Shown piece after piece: positions 36,115 to 46,176 of a stretch of DNA of 64,000 nucleotides. Positions within the stretch are counted from its first letter, which is position 1. Each line of letters begins with the position of its first letter. The notes beneath the pieces are model-generated. The model searched no databases and was not told the origin of the DNA. It saw only the letters and a program-made list of their open reading frames with translations. Position numbers and translations under genes: made by a program. Source of the DNA: Paraburkholderia kururiensis JCM 10599 = LMG 19447 (GTDB lineage: Bacteria; Pseudomonadota; Gammaproteobacteria; Burkholderiales; Burkholderiaceae); contig NZ_RJZE01000008.1 of NCBI RefSeq assembly GCF_003986935.1, positions 62,001 to 126,000 of the forward strand, given 5' to 3'.

Positions 36115-37812
36115 ATGAAATATTTAGGTTCGCTACGTATTGGCACCCGCCTTAAAGTGGGCTTTGGCATTGCCCTGCTTCTGTTGCTGATGACAGGCGG
36201 CCTCGCCATGTTGCAGGCCTCAAGAATCTACGGAGGGACGCGTGAGATTGCCGGAAACTGGCTGCCCAGTGTTCAGACGCTGGGCGATATCCGAGCCTTG
36301 GCGAACGGCGTACGCCGGGCTAGCTTGCGATCGATTATGGAGAGCGATGTAACGGCAAAGCAAAGTCAGCGCGCCCAGCATGACGCTGATCTGTCGTCTT
36401 TTAACGCCGCGATGGCCGCGTACGAGAAGCTGGTGTCCTCGCCCGAAGAACAGCAAATTACGGACAACCTAAAAAATGCGTGGTCCGCATACATGACGTC
36501 TGACGCGAAACTGCTTGAGCTTTCCGAATCGGGCGATGCCGGGTTCGCTGCGGCCAGAACACTTGCAACAGGCGAGTCGGCGAGGCTTTTCACTCAGGCA
36601 CTGCGGCTGATCGAGCAGGACGTAAAGCTAAATCGGGCTGGCGCAGCCGACGCCAAGGCAGAAGCGGAGGTCAATTACCATACGACGATCGTTTTAACGG
36701 GCGTTCTGTGCGGGGCTGCGCTGCTGTTGTCTGTTGTGGTGGCATGGCTGATTACCCGTTCCATCGTCACGCCACTGGGTCGGGCAGTCGGCATTGCTGA
36801 GACCGTTGCGCGGGGCGATCTGACGTCCGACATCGAAGTGTCCGGTACCGACGAAACGAGCCAACTGTTGCACGCGCTGAAAAACATGAACGAGCGTCTG
36901 CTGGACGTTGTGAGCCGCGTCCGCTCAAGCAGCGAAAGCATCGCTAGCGGCTCCGCCCAGATTGCCGCAGGCAATACCGACCTGAGCCAGCGTACCGAAG
37001 AGCAGGCTGCATCGCTGGAGGAAACGGCGGCAAGCATGGAACAGTTGACTGCGACGGTCAAACAGAATACCGAGAACGCCCGTCAGGGCAACGCGCTCGC
37101 CGGCAATGCATCGGAGGTGGCGGCCAGAGGCGGGCAGGTGGTGGCACAGGTGGTTGATACCATGCACGACATTTCCGCCAGTTCGGCCAAGGTTTCCGAA
37201 ATCATTGCGGTCATCGAGGGCATCGCGTTTCAGACGAACATCCTGGCGCTGAATGCCGCGGTTGAGGCCGCGCGGGCTGGCGAGGAAGGCCGCGGCTTCG
37301 CCGTCGTGGCGAGCGAGGTGCGCGGCCTCGCGCAGCGTAGCGCGTCGGCGGCCAAAGAAATCAAGGAGCTCATCAACCAGTCGGTGGCCAAGGTGGAGGC
37401 CGGCACGTCGCTCGTCGACAATGCGGGCGCCACGATGAAGGAAGTGGTCGACTCGGTCAAACGTGTCACTGACCTCATGGGGGAGATCGCATCCGCGTCG
37501 GTCGAGCAGCATACCGGTATCGAGCAGGTCAACCAGGCGGTCATACAGATGGACGAAGTCACGCAGCAGAATGCGGCGCTTGTCGAGGAAGCTTCCGCCG
37601 CTGCGCAGTCGATGGCATCGCAGTCGAGCACCCTGCGCGAACTCGTTTCGATCTTCCGCCTGCCTGACTCCATCGCAGGTTCTGCAAGCCTGCCTGTGCG
37701 TGCGACTGTGGCACAGCGGCGGCCGGTATCGACGGCGAGGAACGCTGTCCGGCACAGAAGCGAGACGCCGCTTGTCGCGAACGAAAGCAAGCCGGCCTGG
37801 CAGGCGTTCTAG
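36115..37812 (+). CDS. Methyl-accepting chemotaxis protein, Tar-like
   Basis: 565 residues from ATG 36115 (GGAG 8 bases upstream; ATG 36109 is the alternative). TM1 is [19 protein letters not shown]; a four-helix periplasmic domain spans about 35-190; TM2 is [23 protein letters not shown]; then HAMP ([23 protein letters not shown]) and a signalling tip with [42 protein letters not shown]. There is no CheR-tethering pentapeptide at the C-terminus (PAWQAF). The ligand is unknown. It is not in an operon with che genes. Confidence 0.95.
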   Translation: MKYLGSLRIGTRLKVGFGIALLLLLMTGGLAMLQASRIYGGTREIAGNWLPSVQTLGDIRALANGVRRASLRSIMESDVTAKQSQRAQHDADLSSFNAAMAAYEKLVSSPEEQQITDNLKNAWSAYMTSDAKLLELSESGDAGFAAARTLATGESARLFTQALRLIEQDVKLNRAGAADAKAEAEVNYHTTIVLTGVLCGAALLLSVVVAWLITRSIVTPLGRAVGIAETVARGDLTSDIEVSGTDETSQLLHALKNMNERLLDVVSRVRSSSESIASGSAQIAAGNTDLSQRTEEQAASLEETAASMEQLTATVKQNTENARQGNALAGNASEVAARGGQVVAQVVDTMHDISASSAKVSEIIAVIEGIAFQTNILALNAAVEAARAGEEGRGFAVVASEVRGLAQRSASAAKEIKELINQSVAKVEAGTSLVDNAGATMKEVVDSVKRVTDLMGEIASASVEQHTGIEQVNQAVIQMDEVTQQNAALVEEASAAAQSMASQSSTLRELVSIFRLPDSIAGSASLPVRATVAQRRPVSTARNAVRHRSETPLVANESKPAWQAF

Positions 37813-37844
37813 CGTGCGTTAGCCACTTTTGGCGGTATGAAAAG

Positions 37845-38120
37845 AGCCAACCGCAGCGCTACCCGACTGATGTGTCCGACAAAAAGTGGGGTTTCGCGGC
37901 ACCTTATCCGATGCTGACGGACATCAGTGCACCGCAGTGCAAGTGCGAACTGCACGAGATGTTCAATGCGTTGCGCTGTATCGTGCGTGCGGCGCCGCCA
38001 GGGCCAGCTGGCGGTTGATACCTTGGGGCAATTGCCGGCTGTGCATGTGACACCTGCCAACGAACAGGAGCGTGCGCACGTTGGTGAGCGTGCGCGTCAG
38101 GTTCAGCAGGCCGCAGCAAA
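37845..38120 (+). pseudogene. IS5-family transposase remnant
   Basis: Frame one reads RYPTDVSDKKWGFAAPYPML, then ELHEMFNALRCIVRAA, which is the N-terminus of IS5-type transposases. It then stops. A second frame from about 37995 reads RQGQLAVDTLGQLPAVHVTPANEQERAHV, the start of the DDE core. About 80 residues between the two are missing and the rest is gone, so the copy is dead. No terminal inverted repeats were identified. Confidence 0.8.
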
Positions 38121-38607
38121 TCGCATATTGCATCACGTGCGCGCTGCCGCCATGACCGACGACCGTGAACCGACGGCGTGCGCGTTCTGTCCATGATGGG
38201 CTGTCTTTCTCGCTGGTCTTTTCGTTCGCAGCGCTGCCGGCGCTGCTCGCCATTCCCATGTTCGACGACGACCTCCGTACCGGCATCGTGCTCGGTACCG
38301 TCATGGCGCAGCCTTGGGAAGAGGGCGGCGATGCAGAAGAGAAACTTCATGAGTTGTTCCTCGTGGCGCCTTGATTTGCCGGTCATCGATTGTCGTCAGC
38401 ACGACATATGCCAATGGCCTCAATGCGCCCACCTTCCAGTAAGTTCCCGCTCGCGACAGATTGGTTGCTATTTATCAAGGTAGCCTGAGATAGCCCTGCC
38501 TCGTTGCACGGCAGCAACCGACAGATCCCGCTCCGATGCCACCATACTCGCCGTCCGCCGATGCGGTTGTTGACGCAATGAAACTTCAATAACAGGGAGA
38601 AAGCCCC
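38121..38607. other. Intergenic region upstream of porin
   Basis: No intact gene. A minus-strand frame starting near 38350 (MKFLFCIAALFPRL) looks like a signal peptide but the frame continues into composition-biased sequence; it may be a broken secreted protein. The last 100 bases should contain the porin promoter. Confidence 0.35.
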
Positions 38608-39795
38608 ATGAAAAGCAACCTCAAAAAAACCCTCGTCGCCTTCGGTGTGTTGGGTGCATTCAGCGCGGCCGCGCACGCACAGAGCAGCGTGACGCTCTAT
38701 GGCTCGCTCGACGCGGGTCTTGCCTATGTGAATAACGCGGGCGGGCACAGCCTGTGGGCGCAGTCCAGTGGCTTGATGTCCAATACGTACTTCGGCCTGA
38801 AGGGCGCGGAAGACCTGGGTGGTGGCCTGAACGCGATCTTCAAGCTGGAATCCGGATTCAACCTGAATAACGGCCAGTTCAGCCCCGGCTATTTCACGGG
38901 TCAGTCTTCGGGCATGTTCACGCGCCAGGCTTACGTCGGCGTGCAAAGCCGTGACTACGGCACCGTCACGCTGGGTCGCCAGTACGACACCTTCACCGAC
39001 TACCTGTCGCCGCTTGGACTCGCAGGTCAGGCCGGTGGCATCAACCTCGCCGCCCACCCGTTCAACAATGACAATATCGGTGCCGAGTATTCGTATCTGA
39101 ATGCGCTCAAGTATCAGAGCACCAATTACGCCGGCTTCAGCTTCGGCGGCATGTACAGCTTCAGCAACCAGGCCGGTGCCTTTGCCGACGGTCGTCAGTG
39201 GAGCGTCGGCGCGGGTTATAACCGCGGGCCTCTGAAGGTTGCCGCCGCTTATAGCCAGATGAGCAACCCGGGCGTCAATGCCAATATCGCATCCAATTCC
39301 GTACTCAATTCCGGTCTGTTCACTGTTAATGGTACGAGCAGTGGGCAACTGGCCGGCGTGCAGCGCACGGTCGGTGTCGGCGCCAATTACGCGTATGGTC
39401 CGGGAACGGTTGGGCTGCTGTGGACGCACACGCGCCTGCAGGACCTTGGCAGCGTCGGTTCGGGCGTGAACATGCGCTTTGACAACATCGAGGTGAACGG
39501 CACCTATGGATTGACGCCGGCGCTGGCGCTCGTGGGCAACTACACGTATACGTGGAGCCGCCTGTCGTCCGGCGACACGGGGCTCAGTCCGAAATGGCAT
39601 TCGGTCACACTCGGCGCCGACTATTCGCTGAGCAAGCGCACCGACGTGTATCTGGCGAGCGTGTACCAGCATTCGTCGTCTGAGAACGTGAACGGCGTTT
39701 CGTTTGCTGTCCCGACCTCGATCGGCGGCATCATTCCGTCTTCGAGCACACAAAACCAGGTGGCTGTGACCACCGGCATTCGCCACCGCTTCTAA
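38608..39795 (+). CDS. Trimeric outer membrane porin (OmpC-like, Burkholderia type)
   Basis: 395 residues, with AGGGAGA upstream. The signal peptide MKSNLKKTLVAFGVLGAFSA ends at AHA, and the mature start is QSSVTLYGSLDAGL. Family motifs are FGLKGAEDLGGGLNAIFKLE, FTRQAYVGVQSRDYGTVTLGRQYD and a C-terminal Phe (VTTGIRHRF). It is distinct from the porin at 30409, with different loops and a different end. A strong terminator follows, so it is monocistronic. Confidence 0.95.
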   Translation: MKSNLKKTLVAFGVLGAFSAAAHAQSSVTLYGSLDAGLAYVNNAGGHSLWAQSSGLMSNTYFGLKGAEDLGGGLNAIFKLESGFNLNNGQFSPGYFTGQSSGMFTRQAYVGVQSRDYGTVTLGRQYDTFTDYLSPLGLAGQAGGINLAAHPFNNDNIGAEYSYLNALKYQSTNYAGFSFGGMYSFSNQAGAFADGRQWSVGAGYNRGPLKVAAAYSQMSNPGVNANIASNSVLNSGLFTVNGTSSGQLAGVQRTVGVGANYAYGPGTVGLLWTHTRLQDLGSVGSGVNMRFDNIEVNGTYGLTPALALVGNYTYTWSRLSSGDTGLSPKWHSVTLGADYSLSKRTDVYLASVYQHSSSENVNGVSFAVPTSIGGIIPSSSTQNQVAVTTGIRHRF

Positions 39796-39838
39796 ACCGG
39801 TGTGAGCAGCGCTACCCCGGGTCGGCGTAGCGCTTGCG

Positions 39839-39879
39839 ACGGGCACGTCAGCCAGGTTCACGGCAGACGTGCCCGTTTT
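39839..39879 (+). terminator. Intrinsic terminator of porin gene
   Basis: The perfect 10-bp stem acgggcacgt (39839-39848) pairs with 39867-39876 and is followed by TTTT (39876-39879). It lies 44 bases after the porin stop. The remaining bases to 40165 carry no supported gene. Confidence 0.88.
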
Positions 39880-40165
39880 GCATCATCAGCTCCCTGTTGA
39901 CCTCCCGTTCAACGGTGGGCAGATGCATCGTAGCGCCTGCAATGGCGGCATTTATCCAGGAACTGCCCGTCGCGGGAACTGATCTGCGCGGTTAGCGTAG
40001 TAATTCCGGAGGGCACGTCAGTTTCCGCCTGGCGCCGAAGTGCGACTGGGCGAGTGACATTGAGGCGGGCCAGCAAATGCACGGTCTCAGGCCGAGGCTC
40101 CCCCACCGGGTAGCGTTTCTTGAGGGCGTCTCAGCCGTCTGGTCGTACGGCTCTGCGCTGTCCAG

Positions 40166-41317
40166 TCAGCGTGCCGAACTCGTCACCGTTTGCCACGCGC
40201 CGTTCTTCACCTGATACAAGGTGCAGACCGCATGGTTCAGGTCGCCTTTGCGGTCGAATGAGACCATTCCCGTCAGGCCGTTGAAATCGAGCCCCTTCAG
40301 CGCCTTAGAGATGTTTGCGGGCTCTACGGATTTCGCTGTCAGCATCGCTGCAATCGCCATTCGTGTGCCGTCGTACGCGAACGGCGAGTAGGGAAGCGGG
40401 TCGCTGCCGAAACGCGCCTTGTACCCGTTCGCGAAACCACTGCCGCCGGGCAGGCTTTGCAGCGAAGGCCCGTTTTCCCAAGCCATTGCCCCGTCGGCTG
40501 CCGTTCCCGCCAACTTCAGGAAATTGGTGTCCGCAACCCCTCCGCCAGCCAGAAACTGCGCATCCACTCCGAGCTGCTTCATACGCTTGACGATTAACGC
40601 ACTCTGCGTGTCGAGCCCGCCGAAGAACAGCAGATCCGGGTTGAATGACTTGATGTGGGTGAGCTGCGCGCTGAAATCTACCGCCTTGTCGTTCGTGTAT
40701 TCGCGGTCGACGATCGTGCCGCCGGCGGCGTTTACCGCGCGGACGAATTCGTCTGCTTCGCCTTCACCAAACGCAGTCCGGTCATCGAGCACCGCAATGC
40801 GCTTCGCCTTCGTTACCTTCACGGCATAAGCACCCGCGTTGCCGGCATTCTGGGCGTCGGTGGCGATGATGCGAAACACGTTGGCATAGCCGCGTCCCGT
40901 AATCGCCGGATTCGTCGCGGACGGCGTGATCATCGGAATTCCCGCACGTTCGTATAGCGTCGAGGCCGGCAACGTCGTGCCGGAATTGAAATGGCCTATC
41001 ACGACGGCCACGCCGTCATCGACGAGCTTCTGCGCGACCTGCACGGCGGTACGAGGGTCGCTCTGGTCGTCTTCGTGAACAATTTCCAGGTGCACGTCGT
41101 TTTCGCCGATTCTCAGGTGTCGTGCGTTCGCTTCTTCAACCGCCATCGTCACGCCGTTCAAGATGTCTTTTCCGTAGCCGGCGCCTTCGCCGGTCAGCGG
41201 CCCGACAACGCCAATCTTGACCGTGACGGGCGACGCGTACGCAAGGTTGCCCGACACGCCGACGATAAAGCCCGTCAAAAGGGACGACAGCAACCGTGAC
41301 TTTCGTTTGAAACACAT
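40166..41317 (-). CDS. Branched-chain amino acid-type ABC transporter substrate-binding protein
   Basis: 383 residues. The signal peptide is LLSSLLTGFIVGVSGNLAYA. The mature protein is a LivJ/LivK-type type-1 binding protein: VKIGVVGPLTGEGAGYGKDILNGV, VVIGHFNSGTTLPASTLYERAGIPMITPSATNP, AFGEGEADEFVRAVNAAGGTIV. No LivHMGF permease or ATPase genes are adjacent, so it must use components encoded elsewhere or act as a lone receptor. It is the last gene of a leftward group with VOC, FAD and PLP enzymes, suggesting an amino-acid-like ligand. Confidence 0.92.
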   Translation of the reverse strand: MCFKRKSRLLSSLLTGFIVGVSGNLAYASPVTVKIGVVGPLTGEGAGYGKDILNGVTMAVEEANARHLRIGENDVHLEIVHEDDQSDPRTAVQVAQKLVDDGVAVVIGHFNSGTTLPASTLYERAGIPMITPSATNPAITGRGYANVFRIIATDAQNAGNAGAYAVKVTKAKRIAVLDDRTAFGEGEADEFVRAVNAAGGTIVDREYTNDKAVDFSAQLTHIKSFNPDLLFFGGLDTQSALIVKRMKQLGVDAQFLAGGGVADTNFLKLAGTAADGAMAWENGPSLQSLPGGSGFANGYKARFGSDPLPYSPFAYDGTRMAIAAMLTAKSVEPANISKALKGLDFNGLTGMVSFDRKGDLNHAVCTLYQVKNGAWQTVTSSAR

Positions 41318-41427
41318 GGTCGACTACTCCGTTTGAGTGGTTAAGAATCGGACTACTAATTGTTGTCGTGAGTTTGCTGCCGAACGGTTCCAGGCCCGGA
41401 TCGAATTCCGGGCGCGAATTGCGTCAT

Positions 41428-42270
41428 TCAGGCATGGGCTGCATTTCCGCGCTCGACAAAGCGCAGTGCCGCTCCGTGCGCAACAGATCCGTCCACCACC
41501 ACATCGCGCGCGCTTCGCGTGGACTCGATGCCGGCACGGTGCAGTACATCGACGAGCCGGTCGAGCGACTCGACCGTGAACGCAAGCTCGGAGAACTTCG
41601 GCCCTGCACGGAACGCGTCTTCGTGCGCGGCATGTTCGATTCGAACGTCGACATTCCCGCAGCGGATCAGGCAGCTCGTATCGGCGAGGCGCATCGCGCT
41701 CGCCGCGAGCACGCGTTCGTATCGATCGACTGTCATTGCAAGCTGGGCCGCCTCAACCGAAATCGTGATTCCCGCAAGACCGGTTACGCCGTTTTCATGC
41801 TGTGTGCCGCCGGGCGGGTAGACGAGTTCCGGCGTCAGGTGTTCGCACGCAAACACGCGGCCGCCCGGTGTGTATGCGACGTCGACCTGCGTGATCCGGA
41901 AACTCGCATCCGCAGTGCCGCTATCTGTTGCGACGGGCCGGGAAAAACCCACGGGCGGCTCTGCCGGAACGCCGGCCGCACGCCAGTCGCGATACAGCGC
42001 GTCCGCGCTGTCGGTCGCGACCACCATGGCGGCGGCGCCGTCGCCGCGCTCAAGAAAGTCCGAGAAGAACGCCGTGACAGGATGTGGCCGGCGAACCGTC
42101 AGCAATTCGAGATAGCAGCCGGCGAACATGGCGCAATGGTTCTCAGAGCCCATGGTGTGGTAACCGCGCGGCGTGAGGGAGAACCCCATCCGCGCGAAGT
42201 CGTCGCGCGCGGCATCGAGATCGCGCACGGCGATGACGAAATGATCGATGCCGGACAGATGTCGTGTCAT
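41428..42270 (-). CDS. VOC superfamily (glyoxalase-like) protein
   Basis: 280 residues. The first betaalphabetabetabeta module begins with SGIDHFVIAVRDLDAARDDFARMGFSLTPRG; GSENHCAMFAGCYLELL and a later GLAGITISVEAAQLAMTVDRY mark the repeated modules. Such two-module proteins are lyases, dioxygenases or lactoylglutathione-like enzymes; the reaction here is not evident. It lies 9 bases downstream of the FAD oxidoreductase gene, so the two are probably co-translated and act on related metabolites. Confidence 0.85.
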   Translation of the reverse strand: MTRHLSGIDHFVIAVRDLDAARDDFARMGFSLTPRGYHTMGSENHCAMFAGCYLELLTVRRPHPVTAFFSDFLERGDGAAAMVVATDSADALYRDWRAAGVPAEPPVGFSRPVATDSGTADASFRITQVDVAYTPGGRVFACEHLTPELVYPPGGTQHENGVTGLAGITISVEAAQLAMTVDRYERVLAASAMRLADTSCLIRCGNVDVRIEHAAHEDAFRAGPKFSELAFTVESLDRLVDVLHRAGIESTRSARDVVVDGSVAHGAALRFVERGNAAHA

Positions 42271-42279
42271 GGGAGGTGC

Positions 42280-43599
42280 TTAATCGCGGTGGTCTTTCCA
42301 GCGGTAATAGAGCATCGCGCCGATCGCAACTCTCCTGACGAGCGCGTGCGCCGTGATCGTCCGCAGCGTGGAAAACGGCAGCTTCGATGCGCGCTCGTCC
42401 CCCGTGAGCGCGACATCCGCAAGCTCGGGGCCGACCGCGGTCGATAGTGCGACGCCGCGCCCATTGCAGCCATACCACGTGTACAGCCCATCATCGAGCC
42501 GCACGAAGCGAGGCATCCGGTCCGGGGTGACCGCGAAGTCGCCATGCCAGAGATATTCGAAACGAAGCGGCACGTCGTTTAGTTGGCCAAACATCCGTCG
42601 CACTCGCGCACCAATGCGCAGCGGCAGCCGGCGCTCATAACCCATTGGTACGACGAGCGCGCCTCCGGTTACAAGCCGTCCCTCGTGATCGAAGCGTGCG
42701 AAGTGAAGATCGGACTGCGTATCGGACATCGCATGATCGAACGGCAGGATCGTGGCGCGCACATCTGCGGGCAGCGGCTGGGTCGCCATCTGATACGAGC
42801 GCATCGGCAGCAGTGCCTTCGCGATGCCTGGCCACGGCGCGCGGGTGGAGCGCCCGCTGTAGCTGTGCGTGGCAATCACGACCCGGCTCGCGTGCACGGA
42901 CGCATCGCCGTGTGCCGCCACCCAGTGAGCACCCTGCCGCGTCAGCGACGACACGGGTGTGTGCGTATGGATGCAAGCGCCGGCGTCCTGCGCCGCGCGC
43001 GCCAGTCCGCGGACGAATGCGAGCGGGTTCAGGTGCCCGCCGGTCGGGTTCTGCCAGCCGCCGTGCCAAAACGACGAGCCGGTCAATTCTGCGGTACGGT
43101 CGCGATCCAGCAGTTCTACATCGACACCGCGACGCCGCCACTGGTCGACGCGCGCGCGGGCGAGGCCGAGGCGGCTCGCGCGGTGTGCAGGCTGTATCCA
43201 TCCCGCCTGCACGGCCGCGCACGCTATCCGGTGCCGACGCACGAGATCGAACACGGTATTCGCAGACTCGCCGATCAGCGAGACGAGTGCTTCGCCCTTG
43301 TCCGCGCCGTATTCCGCAACGATCGCATCCGGATCGGCGCGCGTCATGGCCGGAATCACTTGCCCGTTGTTGCGGCCCGACGCGCCCCATCCAATTTCCG
43401 TTGCCTCGAGCACGATGACCCTGGCTCCACGCTCTGCCGCATGCAGCGCAGCGCTGAGGCCCGTGAAACCCGCGCCGATGACCAGCAGGTCCGCGAAGTA
43501 CGTGCCAGCCGGCAGCGGTGTGGTGGGCACGGCGGGAGCAGATGTGGCCGCCCACAGCGATGGAGGCATGCGGCTCGGGTCGAGACTCGCGTCAGACAT
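42280..43599 (-). CDS. FAD-dependent oxidoreductase (DAO/PuuB family)
   Basis: 439 residues from ATG 43599. The FAD motif LLVIGAGFTGLSAALHAAERGARVIVLEA lies near residues 37-65, followed by GWGASGRNNGQVIPAMTRAD, a hallmark of the PuuB-type amine oxidase branch, and the C-terminal WYGCNGRGVALSTAVGPELAD. It likely oxidises an amine or amino acid derivative. Extension to 43773 is unlikely because those residues are unlike the family. It is preceded by a Cys/Met PLP enzyme gene and followed by the VOC gene. Confidence 0.88.
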   Translation of the reverse strand: MSDASLDPSRMPPSLWAATSAPAVPTTPLPAGTYFADLLVIGAGFTGLSAALHAAERGARVIVLEATEIGWGASGRNNGQVIPAMTRADPDAIVAEYGADKGEALVSLIGESANTVFDLVRRHRIACAAVQAGWIQPAHRASRLGLARARVDQWRRRGVDVELLDRDRTAELTGSSFWHGGWQNPTGGHLNPLAFVRGLARAAQDAGACIHTHTPVSSLTRQGAHWVAAHGDASVHASRVVIATHSYSGRSTRAPWPGIAKALLPMRSYQMATQPLPADVRATILPFDHAMSDTQSDLHFARFDHEGRLVTGGALVVPMGYERRLPLRIGARVRRMFGQLNDVPLRFEYLWHGDFAVTPDRMPRFVRLDDGLYTWYGCNGRGVALSTAVGPELADVALTGDERASKLPFSTLRTITAHALVRRVAIGAMLYYRWKDHRD

Positions 43600-43714
43600 G
43601 GCAAATCCCCCGTGTGGAAGGGTTCCGGTGCTTTTGCATGAATATGTTTTCCGGAAAATGGTTCGTTTCCCTGAACTTTCGTGAGGCCGGTTCGCATCCG
43701 TTGCTACAGCAGAC

Positions 43715-44902
43715 TCAAAGCTGCGCTTGCGCGTTGCGCAACGCTTCGCGCATGTCGGCGATGAGGTCGTCAACGTTTTCCAGGCCAGCGTGGATCCGCA
43801 GCACGTGGCCGCGGTGCGGCCAGGGGCGCACCGACCGGCGCAGGACAGGCTCGGACAACAACGCCAGGCTCTCGAAGCCGCCCCACGAAAGCCCGATGCC
43901 GAACAGTCTGAAGCTGTCCATCAGGGCCGCGAGCGCGGCACGTGGCATCGGCTTGAGCGCGACGCCGAACAGTCCGCTCGCGCCCGTGAAGTCGCGCGTC
44001 CAGAGCTTGTGGCCCGGATCGTCGGGCAGCGCAGGATGCATGACGCGCTCGATCAACGGATGCCCGACCAGACTCTGTGCGAGTTTCACTCCATTGGCCC
44101 AATGCTGCCTCAGACGCACATCGAGTGTCCTGATGCCGCGCAAGGCGAGATAAAGATCATCTGGGCCTGCGGTCTGGCCGCAGTCGTGCGCACCCTTCGC
44201 CAGAGTGGGCCATGCGGCTTCGGTTGCTGTCGCTACACCGAGTAACGCGTCCGAGTGGCCGACGATGTATTTCGTTGCGGCCTGAATCGAAACGTCCACG
44301 CCATGACCCAGCGCGTTGAAATAGAGCGGGGAAGCCCATGTGTTGTCCATGATTACCGTTGCGCCCGCGCTCTTGGCGACCTCGGCCATAGCCGGAATGT
44401 CGAGAACCTCGAAGGTCCATGAACTTGGCGACTCGACGAAGACGACGCGTGTATTCGGTCTGAAGTCTGCGCGGATACCGGCGCCCGCCAGCGGGTCGAA
44501 GAAAGTCGTTTGGATACCGAACCGTGTCAGCACGTTCTCCGCGAACTGACGCGTCGGTCCGTATACGGCGTCGCTCATCAGCACGTGGTCGCCGCTCCGG
44601 ACGAATGCCAGCAAGCTCAGGGCGCACGCGGACAATCCCGATGGGAACACGATGCTGCGATAGCCGCCTTCCAGGTCCGCGACCACCTGCTCGAAGGAGC
44701 GTGTGGTCGGCGTGCCGAAACGTCCGTAAGACGCTGTGGGATTGCCGGGCTCCTTGCGGCTGTCCCATTCGGCAAGCGATGCGGCGACCACTGTCGATCC
44801 CCGATGAACCGGCGTGTTGACCATCCCCGAGAAACAGGCGGGATTCCGCCCGCCATGGACGAGGCGGGTTTGCACAGAAGATTTGCTTGCGTGGACAGCC
44901 AT
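43715..44902 (-). CDS. metC: Cys/Met metabolism PLP enzyme, cystathionine beta-lyase-like
   Basis: 395 residues from ATG 44902 (AAGGAAA upstream), the usual size for this family. The N-terminal motif NTPVHRGSTVVAASLAEWD is typical of MetC, then YGRFGTPTTRSFEQVVADLEGG. The PLP lysine is K211 in QAATKYIVGHSDALLG. It would split cystathionine or a related thioether amino acid to a thiol, pyruvate and ammonia. It heads a leftward group with two oxidoreductase-type genes and a binding protein, so it may act on a special substrate rather than in methionine synthesis. Confidence 0.88.
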   Translation of the reverse strand: MAVHASKSSVQTRLVHGGRNPACFSGMVNTPVHRGSTVVAASLAEWDSRKEPGNPTASYGRFGTPTTRSFEQVVADLEGGYRSIVFPSGLSACALSLLAFVRSGDHVLMSDAVYGPTRQFAENVLTRFGIQTTFFDPLAGAGIRADFRPNTRVVFVESPSSWTFEVLDIPAMAEVAKSAGATVIMDNTWASPLYFNALGHGVDVSIQAATKYIVGHSDALLGVATATEAAWPTLAKGAHDCGQTAGPDDLYLALRGIRTLDVRLRQHWANGVKLAQSLVGHPLIERVMHPALPDDPGHKLWTRDFTGASGLFGVALKPMPRAALAALMDSFRLFGIGLSWGGFESLALLSEPVLRRSVRPWPHRGHVLRIHAGLENVDDLIADMREALRNAQAQL

Positions 44903-45386
44903 GCGTTTCCTTGTTGAGTCTGAAGCCCGCAGGCGGGCAACCGGCGAGCGACTGCCTGCCAGCAGCCGTGCTCGCCCGTCTCCCACATATCGGACAGTGC
45001 GGTCGATGGAGGAATCATATCGCTCTGACAGGAGAAGCCAATTTCAATATTTTTTATAGCTTCGCCGCTTTGGAGAATTTTTTTCTAGCTGCTGGGCGCG
45101 CCGATCAACATGCAGTCGTCCCAAACGCGGCGCCCACGTTGTTGCTGAACGCGATGCCTGCCTCGACGGGCAGGGCGAGTGACGTCGACGTCGTGCTGAT
45201 CAGCGATGGCGTTCCGCCGTTGCCCACCTCCACCCTGTCCGCGAACGTGAGCGAAGCGGACCGAAACCGATGGTTCGAGGGTCGCCTCTTGCAACGCACA
45301 TGAATGGCACTGCGGTTTCGGCAATGCCGGAAGATGCGAGCGTGAGTGCCGCTTCTGCGTTTGAATTGCGCCGCATGTAACGGCAG
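44903..45386. other. Intergenic region with AT-rich patch
   Basis: 484 bases with no supported gene. A T-rich patch (about 45045-45088) lies upstream of the leftward metC-like gene and likely holds its promoter. Short frames near 45105-45324 have no recognisable family. Confidence 0.4.
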
Positions 45387-46064
45387 TCAGAACCCGAGGC
45401 TTGCGAGCAGATCGTCAACCTCGGATTCGTTCAGTTTTTCCAGCGCCGGGCGCTCACGTTGCTGAGATGGTTCGCCCCCTATCGATGGCGATGGCTGAAC
45501 GTCACCCGACGCGGCGATGCGCGCAAGTGTTTCAGGCGCCACGTTTTCGAGCAGCACGGCAAGCAGTTCCCTTTCGATCACAAGGATGATGTCCAGGACT
45601 CTGCGGATCACTTGTCCTCCCAGATCCTGAAAGTCCTGCGCCATGAGAACTGTGAGCAATTGGGTATTGGTCGAACTGGCCGTGTCCGACACCTTCGAGA
45701 GGAATGCCCTCGTGTCGTTCAACAGACGAGGCACTTTGTCGCCTCCGCCAGGCACGGCGTACCACTGCGCCCATCGGGCGCACAGCGCTGCGGCCAGTTT
45801 CTCCAGCTCATCCTGAAGCAGTCTGGCCGAGTCGATCGCGTTCAGCGTGCAATCGGCACGCTGCTCGAAAACAGAGGCCACGTATTGAAGACCATCACGG
45901 GCTTCGGGTACCACCTCTGCGGCAAGCAGCACGCGCCTGTCGAGACCGAGTTCGCGCAGCGAATCGTGCAGCACGCGAGTCAACTGCCCAACCCGGGAAA
46001 GCGTCCGTTCGTTCGCTTGAGCATCGGCAGCGCCTTGCATATGAGTCTCTATTGACGGTTTCAT
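45387..46064 (-). CDS. cheZ: Chemotaxis phosphatase CheZ
   Basis: 225 residues from ATG 46064. It aligns along its length with E. coli CheZ: RVGQLTRVLHDSLRELGLD, the catalytic helix LTVLMAQDFQDLGGQVIRRVLDII, and the C-terminal CheY-binding tail VDDLLASLGF after a Pro-rich linker. It dephosphorylates CheY-P. It is separated from the main che operon by an EAL remnant and an mcp-cheW unit, and is on its own transcript. An upstream TTG start at 46094 is possible. Confidence 0.95.
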   Translation of the reverse strand: MKPSIETHMQGAADAQANERTLSRVGQLTRVLHDSLRELGLDRRVLLAAEVVPEARDGLQYVASVFEQRADCTLNAIDSARLLQDELEKLAAALCARWAQWYAVPGGGDKVPRLLNDTRAFLSKVSDTASSTNTQLLTVLMAQDFQDLGGQVIRRVLDIILVIERELLAVLLENVAPETLARIAASGDVQPSPSIGGEPSQQRERPALEKLNESEVDDLLASLGF

Positions 46065-46176
46065 TTCTACATCGCGCTTTCGCCGCGACATCAAGAATTT
46101 TTCGGATTGTCACCCAGGCATCGCCGCGTCTGGACTTTGCCCATGGCGGTTGGCGGATTTCGACGCTAACACATCG

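Noticed and set aside
42583..43641. 352-codon plus-strand frame opposite the FAD oxidoreductase gene
   Set aside because: The minus-strand product has full FAD motifs; the plus frame is a shadow.
45085..45324. Short frames between the metC-like gene and cheZ
   Set aside because: No homology, no ribosome binding site and atypical composition.
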